DNA of 12,761 bases from Candidatus Desantisbacteria bacterium CG1_02_49_89 (GTDB lineage: Bacteria > Desantisbacteria > UBA1551), in contig MNUP01000041.1 in NCBI GenBank assembly GCA_001871075.1, positions 1 to 12,761 of the forward strand, written 5' to 3'. The position numbers and the translations under genes are program-made. The notes beneath the pieces were generated by a model. The model was given only the letters and a program-made list of their open reading frames with translations, ran no database searches and was not told the DNA's origin. How positions within the stretch are numbered: position 1 is the first letter of the stretch; every line of letters starts with the position of its first letter. This document shows positions 6,459-12,537 of the stretch, piece after piece.

Positions 6459-9275
6459 ATGAAAAGAACAGGTTTAGCGATCTCTATTCTTGTTTTTATG
6501 TTATGCGCGCAGAGTTGCCGGGCGTTCAAGATGGACACTGACGGTTCGTATCCTACTGAGCACGAGCTACACTGGCTTTCGTCCGCGATCCCGGTTAAAT
6601 ATTACATAGGCGAAACTCCGCCTAAGGACGTTGCGCTTTCAGATGCGGTCAATGCAGTTACCAGCGCGTTCCAGGTGTGGGAGAGCGTACCGAGTTCTTT
6701 TATCGCGTTTGATTACAAGGGCACGACTACAGCGAACCCGGTAGCAGGCACAATGGACGGCAAGAATCTTGTCAGGTGGGTTAAGGAAAGCGAATGGGGA
6801 GAAAGGCCTGCAAACGCTATTGCATATGTCTGGGTGTTCAGCAGTCAGGTGGACGGAAGGATCCTTGAATGCGACATAGATTTCGCCGATTCATGTTCCT
6901 GGTCAACTACGGGCCTGACTCAGACATTTGACATCCAGAACGTAGCCGCGAACGAAGTCGGAAAATTCATCGGTCTTGGGTCGCTGAACGGTTTTCACGA
7001 TAAAGAAAAAACTATGTACGGTTCTTTTTCAACACAGGAAATAAAAAAAAGGACGCTCGACGAGGACGACGAGGCAGGCGCGAACCATATCTACCCGGTT
7101 ATAGAAGAGCCTAAACTCGATCATATGCCTTATTACACCCGCACAGGGGATTATACGGTTTCGTGGCAGGGCGGTTCGAATACCGATTACTACGAACTGC
7201 AGGAAAGCGACACGCCTATATTCATTGCTCCGGTGTCGAACACAATAACGTTGAATTCTAAGGTTTATTCAGGTAAACCGGAAGGGAACTATTTCTACCA
7301 GGTGCGTTCCCACGGAGACACGGAAGGGAACAGCGAGTGGTGCGCGGGGGACAGCATATTTGTTGACTGGACGCCGCCCGTAGGCAGCATTTTAATTGAC
7401 AGCGGAGCGGAATTCATAAACACTGTCGGGGCAGTGCTGTATTTTACCTGCATTGAAACCCTGAGCGGCATTGACACAACAGTTGTGAGCAACCTTGCGG
7501 ATTTTTCGATTTCCGACACGTCGTTTTACTCAGACACGAAAGCATGGGTGCTTGAAAGCGGTTCTGACGGCACCAGGACCGTTTACGTAGTTTTTTACGA
7601 CGAAGCCGCAAACACGTCCGTTGTTTATTCTGATACGATAGTGGTGGACAGGGTGCAGCCGTCCACAGTCACTTTTGCGCCGGTGCCTGACTGGACCGAT
7701 ACCAATTCAGTCGTGCTGGACTGGGATGACACGCTGGATACCATGGCAGGATTGCTACGCTACGCGGTCCTGAGAAGCGATTCATATTCAGGCCCATATT
7801 CCGAGATCATTTCCTGCGATACCTCGGCCTGTGCGGATACGGATGTGCTTGACGGGCAGGAATGGTTCTACAGGATCAAGGCATATGACAGGGCGGGTAA
7901 TTATTCGGTTTCAGATCCGGACAGCACTTTCGTAGACGTTGCCGCGCCCGGGATACCTGTTCTGACATTCCCGCAGGACAACGCGAAAATAAACGATGCC
8001 ACACCGCTGTTTACATGGAGCATTGCTGATACGGGTTCACCCCTGACCTTCAGGATCGAAGTTTCGGAAACGATTTCGTTTCCGTCCCTGACGTATGAGA
8101 ATACCGTTACATCCCAGAGCTGCGGGCTGACAGAAGCGCTGGCCGTCTATACGACGTATTACTGGCGGGTTTTTGTGTGGGACGTTTTCAGGAGCGGGAC
8201 AGTTTCCGCGACCTACAGCTTCAGCATGGATACTTACCCGCCGCAGGTTTATATACAATCACCTGAAAACGGCAGTATCACGAACGCGGCAGTTGCAGTA
8301 TGCACGGGAACAATAGAAGACAGCAGCCCGGTTAATACCGCGGTTCTTTACCTTAACGGCGCGGCGCAGGTTATAAATATCAACACCGGGACTTTCTTTG
8401 AAACCATAACGTTTAAAAAAGGTTTCAACGAGATCAGCGTTCTTGTGTGCGACGCATACGGCAATACAGGTTCCTCCGCGGTCAGCATCGACTGCATAAC
8501 GGTTATAAGCGGGGCGATATTCCCTTCATCCGCGGAAACAACTGTTCCGAGCGCTTACGCTGAAATAACAGTGCCGTCAGGCGCTTTTTCCGAAACTGTC
8601 GAAATCGCGATAGCGGGAAGCCCGGTTTATGACAGCATCGCTGTCGCGAACAACGCGGCCGCCGCGGATAGGAACTTAAGGCTTGTAACCGAGCTTGGCG
8701 GGACAATATGCGAGGCGCTCGCGTTCAGGATAATAGACGGGGTCTTTTCGTGCACGCAGGTCCTGACAGGCCTTTTCAACAAAGATTTAGAAATAGCTGT
8801 TTTCTACCCGGTATCGCAGGCTATCCTGCTCGCAGAGGACGCCCTGCGCGCGTATTATCTGGACACAGGCACGCTCAGGTGGGTTATTGTGCCGGGAGCC
8901 CAGACTGTTGATAAGGTGAGGAGATGCGTTAGTTTCAACGTGAACCATTTGAGCATATTCAGGATCATGTCGCTTTCTTTCGCCGCGCAGGACCTGACGG
9001 GGGTGCTGGTATACCCCAATCCGTTCACGCCTTCTTCCGCGGTGGGAGGAAAGCTGAAATTCACAAAGCTTACCGCGAAAGCGGTTATCAGGATATATAC
9101 GGTGTCGGGTGAGCTGGTTTACACAATAGATAAGGCAGGGGACCCAACCGACAGGGCTGAATGGGACGGAAAGAACACCGCGGGCGAAAACGCCGCGAAC
9201 GGTCTTTATTATTACGTTATCACGACAGAAGGCAGCGCTGAGAAAAAGATAGGCAAGTTCGTCGTGCGCAAGTAG
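6459..9275 (+). CDS. Large secreted protein: degenerate matrixin-like domain, Ig/FN3-like modules, FlgD-like tail
   Basis: 938 residues from ATG 6459; an in-frame GTG at 6429 lies in a repeat array and would bury the signal peptide. Residues 1-22 are a signal peptide (MKRTGLAISILVFMLC..SCRA). Residues about 30-213 resemble a matrixin (M10-type) protease domain: IPVKYYIG, AFQVWESVPSSFIAFDY, DIDFAD, FDIQNVAANEVGKFIGLGS, TMYGS and KRTLDEDDEAGANHIYP. The zinc motif HExGHxxGLxH reads N165-E-V-G-K169...S175, so all three histidines are gone while the Glu remains. Residues about 215-680 hold around five FN3/Ig-like modules (for example YTVSWQGGSNTDYYELQES, DYAGN-type turns, PPQVYIQSPENGS). Residues about 680-840 are a beta-rich region with NVNHLSIFRI. 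The last 93 residues form a FlgD-like domain (VYPNPF, IRIYTVSGELVYT, WDGKNTAGENAANGLYYYV, GKFVVRK). Inferred role: exported adhesive or binding protein, not a protease. A PorV-like gene follows. Confidence 0.75.
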   Translation: MKRTGLAISILVFMLCAQSCRAFKMDTDGSYPTEHELHWLSSAIPVKYYIGETPPKDVALSDAVNAVTSAFQVWESVPSSFIAFDYKGTTTANPVAGTMDGKNLVRWVKESEWGERPANAIAYVWVFSSQVDGRILECDIDFADSCSWSTTGLTQTFDIQNVAANEVGKFIGLGSLNGFHDKEKTMYGSFSTQEIKKRTLDEDDEAGANHIYPVIEEPKLDHMPYYTRTGDYTVSWQGGSNTDYYELQESDTPIFIAPVSNTITLNSKVYSGKPEGNYFYQVRSHGDTEGNSEWCAGDSIFVDWTPPVGSILIDSGAEFINTVGAVLYFTCIETLSGIDTTVVSNLADFSISDTSFYSDTKAWVLESGSDGTRTVYVVFYDEAANTSVVYSDTIVVDRVQPSTVTFAPVPDWTDTNSVVLDWDDTLDTMAGLLRYAVLRSDSYSGPYSEIISCDTSACADTDVLDGQEWFYRIKAYDRAGNYSVSDPDSTFVDVAAPGIPVLTFPQDNAKINDATPLFTWSIADTGSPLTFRIEVSETISFPSLTYENTVTSQSCGLTEALAVYTTYYWRVFVWDVFRSGTVSATYSFSMDTYPPQVYIQSPENGSITNAAVAVCTGTIEDSSPVNTAVLYLNGAAQVININTGTFFETITFKKGFNEISVLVCDAYGNTGSSAVSIDCITVISGAIFPSSAETTVPSAYAEITVPSGAFSETVEIAIAGSPVYDSIAVANNAAAADRNLRLVTELGGTICEALAFRIIDGVFSCTQVLTGLFNKDLEIAVFYPVSQAILLAEDALRAYYLDTGTLRWVIVPGAQTVDKVRRCVSFNVNHLSIFRIMSLSFAAQDLTGVLVYPNPFTPSSAVGGKLKFTKLTAKAVIRIYTVSGELVYTIDKAGDPTDRAEWDGKNTAGENAANGLYYYVITTEGSAEKKIGKFVVRK

Positions 9276-9277
9276 CG

Positions 9278-9299
9278 GCAGGGCTTGCCCTGCTATTTT
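9278..9299 (+). terminator. Possible terminator hairpin after the large secreted protein gene
   Basis: GCAGGG at 9278-9283 and CCCTGC at 9288-9293 form a perfect 6-bp stem with a CTTG loop, followed by TATTTT. It starts three bases after the TAG stop. The T-run is short, and the element also belongs to the GTAGC...GCTAT repeat type seen at 3859-3884, so it may be a repeat first and a terminator only secondarily. Confidence 0.4.
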
Positions 9300-9303
9300 G
9301 AAA

Positions 9304-9358
9304 GCGTGTCCCGCCCAGCAAGATTGGCGGGCAGGCGCTGTGTCAACGTGTCAACGCA
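9304..9358. repeat. CGTGTCAA array interrupted by a CCCGCC/GGCGGG palindrome
   Basis: GCGTGTC at 9304-9310 runs into a palindrome with stem CCCGCC (9310-9315) and GGCGGG (9326-9331). After GCAGG the word array resumes as GTGTCAACGTGTCAACG (9340-9356). The array is the same word as at 1872-1906. The layout looks like one repeat inserted into another. Confidence 0.65.
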
Positions 9359-9371
9359 ACTGCAAGGTAGC

Positions 9372-9389
9372 CGCAGGCTTTAGCCTGCG
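9372..9389. repeat. CGCAGGC-TTTA-GCCTGCG hairpin next to the ribosome binding site
   Basis: A perfect 7-bp stem with a TTTA loop. The base of its 3' arm abuts GAGG (9389-9392), the likely Shine-Dalgarno of the gene starting at 9402. It resembles the CAGGGC-TAAA-GCCCTG hairpin at 5066-5081 read on the other strand. It could modulate access to the ribosome binding site, but the simplest reading is a dispersed palindrome. Confidence 0.5.
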
Positions 9390-9401
9390 AGGATGTAAAG
9401 T

Positions 9402-10421
9402 ATGAAAAAGAAGATTTTAATAATCTTGTTTTTAACTTTTAACTTTTCCGAATGGATCCCTTTGGGACAACTTTTAACTTTTCCGCCCACCATGGGTATT
9501 GGTGGGCGAGACCTCGCCCAGATGAATATCTGGGCGGGTAGCTGCGCCTGGGCGCTCAGCCCGGGAAGCAGCGGGGTGAATTTCCTAAGGCTCGCGGTGG
9601 GCGCAAGGGCCGCGGGAATGGGCGAAGCATTCACTGCGGTCGCGGATGACGCAAGCGCGGTCGGCTGGAACCCGGCAGGGCTGACACAGATCGAAGACAA
9701 GCAGATATTTTTTGTCCACGGATTGCTGCCTTTATTTGTAAACCAGGATCTAGTAAGCTACGCGCAATCCTGGGACAAATATTCGTTTGGGTTCAGCGCG
9801 AACTTTCTTTCAAGCGGCAAAATGTACAGGACCACGGAGAACGCTTCGGGGGATTACACCGGGACTAACGGGCAGTTTGAAAGCGTTGATTCCGCGTTCA
9901 TGTTTTCCTTCGCGCAAAGAACGGGAGGTTTCGGGTTCGGCGCCACTCTTAAGATATTACGCAGCGTTATAGATAGTTATTCCGGAAATGCCATAGGGGT
10001 GGATGTGGGTTTCCTTTACAGGTTTGGGAACAACAAAAATTTCAAGCTGGCAGCGGTCTTGCAGAATTTCGGCTCCAAGATGAAGTATTCAAATGACGTG
10101 CAGGACGGCCTGCCCATGGGCATGCGCCTGGGCGGTTCTTACGCGGTCGGCACTGAACTGGGAAAGATGAACCTGAGTTTTGATCTGAATTTGCCTATTG
10201 ATCATTCCGCGGGAGTGCATCTGGGGTTAGAATACTGGATACAGGACATTGCCGCGATAAGGATAGGGTATAAAACTGACAGGATAAACGATCTGGACGC
10301 TCTTTCCGGGCTCTGCTGCGGCGGCGGCGTGAAGTTTGAGAACTTCGAGGTGGATTACGCCTACGTTCCTTACGGGGACTTGGGCCAAACGCATCGCATC
10401 TCCATACTTGCTAGCTTCTAA
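9402..10421 (+). CDS. PorV/PorQ-family (UPF0164-like) outer-membrane protein with repeat-invaded signal peptide
   Basis: 339 residues. The mature region begins around residue 55 with GSSGVNFLRLAVGARAAGMGEAFTAVADDASAVGWNPAGL, whose central GARAAGMGEA...DDASAVGWNPAGL is the classic PorV/UPF0164 signature. Barrel-like strands follow, and the chain ends in HRISILASF with a C-terminal Phe as in many outer-membrane barrels. Known PorV acts in type IX secretion; the role of homologues in other phyla is not established. The N-terminus is odd: a normal hydrophobic start MKKKILIILFLTFNFS is separated from the expected cleavage region GSCAWALSPG by 29 residues encoded by palindromic intergenic repeats (9450-9536). 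Without them the signal peptide would be of ordinary length. GAGG at 9389-9392 is the likely Shine-Dalgarno for ATG 9402. It directly follows a FlgD-tailed secreted protein, like the pair at 398-2839. Confidence 0.78.
   Translation: MKKKILIILFLTFNFSEWIPLGQLLTFPPTMGIGGRDLAQMNIWAGSCAWALSPGSSGVNFLRLAVGARAAGMGEAFTAVADDASAVGWNPAGLTQIEDKQIFFVHGLLPLFVNQDLVSYAQSWDKYSFGFSANFLSSGKMYRTTENASGDYTGTNGQFESVDSAFMFSFAQRTGGFGFGATLKILRSVIDSYSGNAIGVDVGFLYRFGNNKNFKLAAVLQNFGSKMKYSNDVQDGLPMGMRLGGSYAVGTELGKMNLSFDLNLPIDHSAGVHLGLEYWIQDIAAIRIGYKTDRINDLDALSGLCCGGGVKFENFEVDYAYVPYGDLGQTHRISILASF
9450..9536 (+). repeat. 87-nt palindrome-rich segment inserted in frame in the signal peptide region
   Basis: Its left part shares the word GGATCCCTTTGGGACAA with 5095-5111. 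Next comes a second copy (9469-9485) of the 17-nt sequence at 9434-9450 (AACTTTTAACTTTTCCG). Two perfect hairpins follow: GCCCACC (9485-9491) with GGTGGGC (9501-9507), and CGCCCAGAT (9515-9523) with ATCTGGGCG (9528-9536). The length is 29 codons with no stop, so the host frame is kept. Confidence 0.7.
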
Positions 10422-10425
10422 AATT

Positions 10426-10509
10426 AACCACAGGTTAACACAGGTAAACACAGTTTCAGATAAAAACCTTGTTTTTGATTCATAATTCATAACTCATAAT
10501 TCATAATTA
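10426..10509 (+). repeat. Composite dispersed repeat, copy 2
   Basis: AACCACAGGTTAACACAGG, then GTAAACACAGTTT, then ACCTTGTTTTTGATTCATA, then ATTCATAACTCATAATTC units. It has the same block order as 2991-3070, with the first part slightly shorter and the CATAATTC array longer. It fills the gap between a stop (10421) and the Shine-Dalgarno of the next gene. Confidence 0.75.
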
Positions 10510-10522
10510 GAAAGAGGGAAAA

Positions 10523-10954
10523 ATGAATACGGCGCCGAGTTTAAAAGCAATGCTGACCTGCGACAACATTATAACAGAGCAGGGCACAGGCAAAAAAAGC
10601 CTGATAGGGATATTCGAAAAAATACATTCGCAGAGGTTTCCCTGCATGCATCCGGCTTTAAGCGTGTACGTGAATTTTACGGATGCCGTGGGGAAATACA
10701 ATTTCAAGCTGGAATTATACGACGTTGAAAAAGAGAAGGTGCTTGCCGGAGCGGAAATAAAAGACATTAACATACCGGACAAGCTGGGCATAAGCGAACT
10801 CGCGTTCAACCTGAGGGGACTCGGGTTCGAGCACCCTGGAAAATACGAGTTCAGGATCTCAGCGAACGGCAGGTTTTTCGGGATGAAGTCTTTTATGCTT
10901 GAGCAGGCTAAAGCGCAGGGCGCTCAGCAGCATCCCGGTGAAACCATCAACTAA
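10523..10954 (+). CDS. DUF6941-like protein of unknown function
   Basis: 143 residues, ATG 10523, with AAAGAGGG at 10511-10518 as a good Shine-Dalgarno. The opening AMLTCDNIITEQGTGKKSLIGIFEKIHSQRFPCMHPALSVYVNFTDAVGKYNFKLELYD matches, from memory, the DUF6941 pattern: a CDxVI.E..TGK.SIIGIF start, then FP..HP.L.V, then a sandwich-like G.Y.F.L.L.D strand set. The second half has LAFNLRGLGFEHPGKYEFRISANGRFFGMKSFML, a strand pair of the type ...PG.Y.F.I..ng..., consistent with a small beta-sandwich. There is no signal peptide, membrane span or catalytic motif, so a cytoplasmic protein is likely. Function is unknown and I do not assign one. The short tail AKAQGAQQHPGETIN looks disordered. It stands between repeat-filled gaps and the tRNA gene. 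Confidence 0.65.
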   Translation: MNTAPSLKAMLTCDNIITEQGTGKKSLIGIFEKIHSQRFPCMHPALSVYVNFTDAVGKYNFKLELYDVEKEKVLAGAEIKDINIPDKLGISELAFNLRGLGFEHPGKYEFRISANGRFFGMKSFMLEQAKAQGAQQHPGETIN

Positions 10955-10977
10955 CACAAACAATTAAGAACGCAGGA

Positions 10978-11058
10978 TAAACCACGGAGACACAGAGGCA
11001 CAGAGAAGAATTTCTTGGTTTTAAACTGGATACTGGATACTGGCAACTGGTAACTGTA
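10978..11058. repeat. CACAGAGGC array and ACTGGATA array before the tRNA
   Basis: At 10978-11008, AAACCACGGAGACACAGAGG and CACAGAGAA repeat an 8-nt rhythm, the reverse complement of 6399-6437. At 11024-11058, ACTGGAT, ACTGGAT, ACTGGCA, ACTGGTA and ACTGTAG form a 7-nt array. It ends 9 nt before the tRNA gene. Confidence 0.75.
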
Positions 11059-11067
11059 GTTAAGGAT

Positions 11068-11151
11068 GCCGAAGTGGCGGAATTGGCATACGCCTACGGC
11101 TCAGGACCGTAGGGGCGAAAGCCCTTGGGGGTTCAACTCCCCCCTTCGGCA
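11068..11151 (+). tRNA. tRNA-Leu (anticodon CAG)
   Basis: The cloverleaf can be drawn fully: acceptor GCCGAAG with CUUCGGC, D-arm GCGGAAUUGGCAUACGC, anticodon stem UACGG/CCGUA with loop CUCAGGA so that CAG lies at 11102-11104, a long variable arm GGGCGAAAGCCC typical of class II tRNAs, and T-arm GGGGG-UUCAACU-CCCCC. The discriminator base is A. CCA is not encoded (TGT follows). It reads CUG codons. The module downstream is compositionally different, so this tRNA may mark an integration site. Confidence 0.96.
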
Positions 11152-11178
11152 TGTCCTTTTCGCAAAACGAAAAGGACA
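11152..11178 (+). other. Perfect hairpin directly after tRNA-Leu
   Basis: TGTCCTTTTCG (11152-11162), a CAAAA loop and CGAAAAGGACA (11168-11178) make an 11-bp stem without mismatch. It could be the transcription end or a 3' processing signal of the tRNA. No T-run follows on the plus strand, so a standard intrinsic terminator is not shown. Confidence 0.55.
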
Positions 11179-11180
11179 GA

Positions 11181-11391
11181 GCAATGGAGCAATGGAAAAT
11201 AGAGAATAGGTTAAAGACAAGGCGACATTGCGGTCTATTCTCTATTGTTCTATTCTCAGATGTTTTTAATTAGCTCCCCGGTAGAAGCGGGGGAGTTGAA
11301 AGGCACTTTCCGCTTATATTAAATGAATCCGTTGTTCACAATTATTACTCAGCTTGATCGATGGAATCAGGTATGACAAATCAGAATTTAT
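11181..11391. other. Gap with inverted repeats, no gene seen
   Basis: GCAATGGA twice (11181-11195) is followed by AATAGAGAATAG (11198-11209), whose inverse CTATTCTCTATT is at 11235-11246. A second hairpin, AGCTCCCC (11272-11279) with GGGGAGTT (11290-11297), follows. After that about 95 nt of AT-rich sequence shows no repeat I can name and no open frame with coding character. Confidence 0.5.
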
Positions 11392-11420
11392 TTGACTTTT
11401 GAGCCAGGTTATGCTATAAT
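11392..11420 (+). promoter_or_regulatory. Sigma-70-type promoter of the MNT-HEPN module
   Basis: TTGACT at 11392-11397, a 17-nt spacer and a perfect TATAAT at 11415-11420. Transcription would begin near 11427, about 40 nt before the start codon and within the palindromic operator. This is the clearest promoter in the window. Confidence 0.82.
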
Positions 11421-11457
11421 GTTCTATAAAACGAACAATTGTTCGCAAAATAGAACA
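11420..11457. promoter_or_regulatory. Nested palindromic operator overlapping the transcription start
   Basis: The core CGAACAATTGTTCG (11432-11445) is a perfect 14-nt palindrome. It is enclosed by TGTTCTAT (11420-11427) and its inverse ATAGAACA (11450-11457), all sharing one centre at 11438/11439. The element can also be read as two copies of GTTC-N8-GAAC (11421-11436 and 11441-11456). Its position between the -10 box and the Shine-Dalgarno fits a repressor site. The wHTH part of the downstream protein is the obvious candidate ligand. Confidence 0.7.
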
Positions 11458-11466
11458 TAGGAGAAA

Positions 11467-12072
11467 ATGATGAGGTTTCATGATATATTAGAGGATATTT
11501 TTTCCAGCAAGGTAAAAATATCCGTTGTTAAAATATTGTTTCGCTATCCAGAAAAGAAATTTAGCGGCAGAGAATTAGCGAGAGTTGTCAATGCTTCTCC
11601 CTCTAGAGTGTGGGAGATCCTGAATTTTCTACAACGATACGGAATAATTGAAAGCGCGAGAATTGGAAATACAATTGCATGGAATTTGAACAAAAGCAGT
11701 ATATTTTCAAAAGAGTTAAAAAGGGTTTTTCATTTAGAAAAGAAAATGTTTGGAGATTTAAAACATAAAATAGCACATTTGTTCAAAAAACGGCTATTTG
11801 TCAAAAGGGTAATACTTTTTGGCTCGGTTGCTCATGGAAAAGAATCGCCTGAAAGTGATATAGATCTCCTTGTCGTAGTTAAGAAAGAAAATGATAAGAA
11901 AATTGCAGGAGATATAATTCAACAACTGAACCCAGTTTTTCTATCTTTATACGGAAATATGATTTCAGAAATTATTTATTCTGAGAAAGAATGGTTGGCA
12001 AAGAGAAACACGCCCCTTGCAAAGAATATAGAATCTAAGGGAGAAATTCTTTTTGAAAGGGAATCAGCGTAA
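11467..12072 (+). CDS. wHTH-nucleotidyltransferase (MNT) fusion, likely antitoxin of an MNT-HEPN module
   Basis: 201 residues. AGGAG at 11459-11463 serves ATG 11467 or the adjacent ATG 11470, so the start is uncertain by one codon. Residues about 12-75 form a winged helix-turn-helix (SVVKILFRYPEKKFSGRELARVV, SPSRVWEILNFLQRYGIIES, NTIAWNLN). A helical linker leads to a minimal nucleotidyltransferase domain at about 112-200: VILFGSVAHG then SDIDLLVVV, giving GS-x10-DxD with G119, S120, D131 and D133. A possible third acidic residue is E168. In known MntA/HEPN systems the nucleotidyltransferase AMPylates and inactivates the HEPN RNase. The wHTH suggests that this antitoxin also binds its own palindromic operator (inference). 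The HEPN gene starts 11 nt after the stop. The DNA is visibly AT-richer than the genes to the left, suggesting transfer. Confidence 0.85.
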   Translation: MMRFHDILEDIFSSKVKISVVKILFRYPEKKFSGRELARVVNASPSRVWEILNFLQRYGIIESARIGNTIAWNLNKSSIFSKELKRVFHLEKKMFGDLKHKIAHLFKKRLFVKRVILFGSVAHGKESPESDIDLLVVVKKENDKKIAGDIIQQLNPVFLSLYGNMISEIIYSEKEWLAKRNTPLAKNIESKGEILFERESA

Positions 12073-12083
12073 ACAAAATAAAA

Positions 12084-12479
12084 GTGTATGATATAGAAGA
12101 GGAGCGTTATAATATATACTGGAAAAAAGCTAAAGAATTTTATCAGATAATGAAGTTTGCGGAAGATAAAGAATTATGGATAGGCGCAGGGCTTCTTGGT
12201 ATCCACTGTGCCATTTCACTTTGCGATGCATTAACAACTTTCTATTTAGGGGCAAGGTCAAGAAGTGAAAAACATCAAGATGTGGTTGTATTGCTTAAGA
12301 AAATCAAAGTGAAAAATATAGATGAAAAAATAAGGCACGTTCTATCTATACTTTCTGTAAAAAATCTTGTAGAATATGAAGCAAGAGAATTCAAAGAAAG
12401 TGATTCAAGGAAAATTATAATTCAGGTAGAACGCTTGTATGTTTGGGTAAGTCAACTTCTTCCCATAAGAGAAGATTGA
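12084..12479 (+). CDS. HEPN-domain protein, likely RNase toxin of the MNT-HEPN module
   Basis: 131 residues from GTG 12084. The nearby ATG at 12088 is out of frame, and no better in-frame start exists after the upstream stop. A Shine-Dalgarno is not evident, so translational coupling to the upstream gene (11-nt gap) is likely. The protein is all-helical: an N-terminal helix EEERYNIYWKKAKEFYQIM, then WIGAGLLGIHCAISLCDALTTFYLGARSRSEKHQDVVVLLKKI, then two more helices. The segment H..ISL.DALT...LG.RS...H.D.V.LL is the pattern of a HEPN family found beside nucleotidyltransferases. The likely catalytic motif is R58-x5-H64 (or R60-x3-H64), near the Rx4-6H of HEPN RNases. Known relatives cleave RNA and are held in check by the MNT partner. 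Activity here is unproven. It is AT-rich like its partner. Confidence 0.78.
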   Translation: MYDIEEERYNIYWKKAKEFYQIMKFAEDKELWIGAGLLGIHCAISLCDALTTFYLGARSRSEKHQDVVVLLKKIKVKNIDEKIRHVLSILSVKNLVEYEAREFKESDSRKIIIQVERLYVWVSQLLPIRED

Positions 12480-12537
12480 CAGAAATATAAAAGTAGCTTT
12501 AGAATTCCGCAGACAGAGCAACGGGGAAGATTATGGT

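Noticed and set aside
6429-6459. Upstream GTG start for the large secreted protein
   Set aside because: It lies in the GTGCC word array and would add ten residues before a typical signal peptide beginning MKRTG.
8708-8911. Second overlapping plus-strand frame of 67 codons inside the large secreted protein gene
   Set aside because: It lies in a different phase of a well-supported reading frame, has no ribosome binding site and no family pattern.
9448-9470. Transposon target-site duplication, suggested by the flanking 17-nt direct repeats
   Set aside because: The 17-mer is itself two heptamers AACTTTT plus CCG, so local slippage or repeat copying explains it as well. No transposase or terminal inverted repeats are seen.
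11272-11297. Intrinsic terminator in either direction
   Set aside because: The hairpin is sound, but no T-run follows on the plus strand and none on the minus strand (TAATTAAAAACA follows there).
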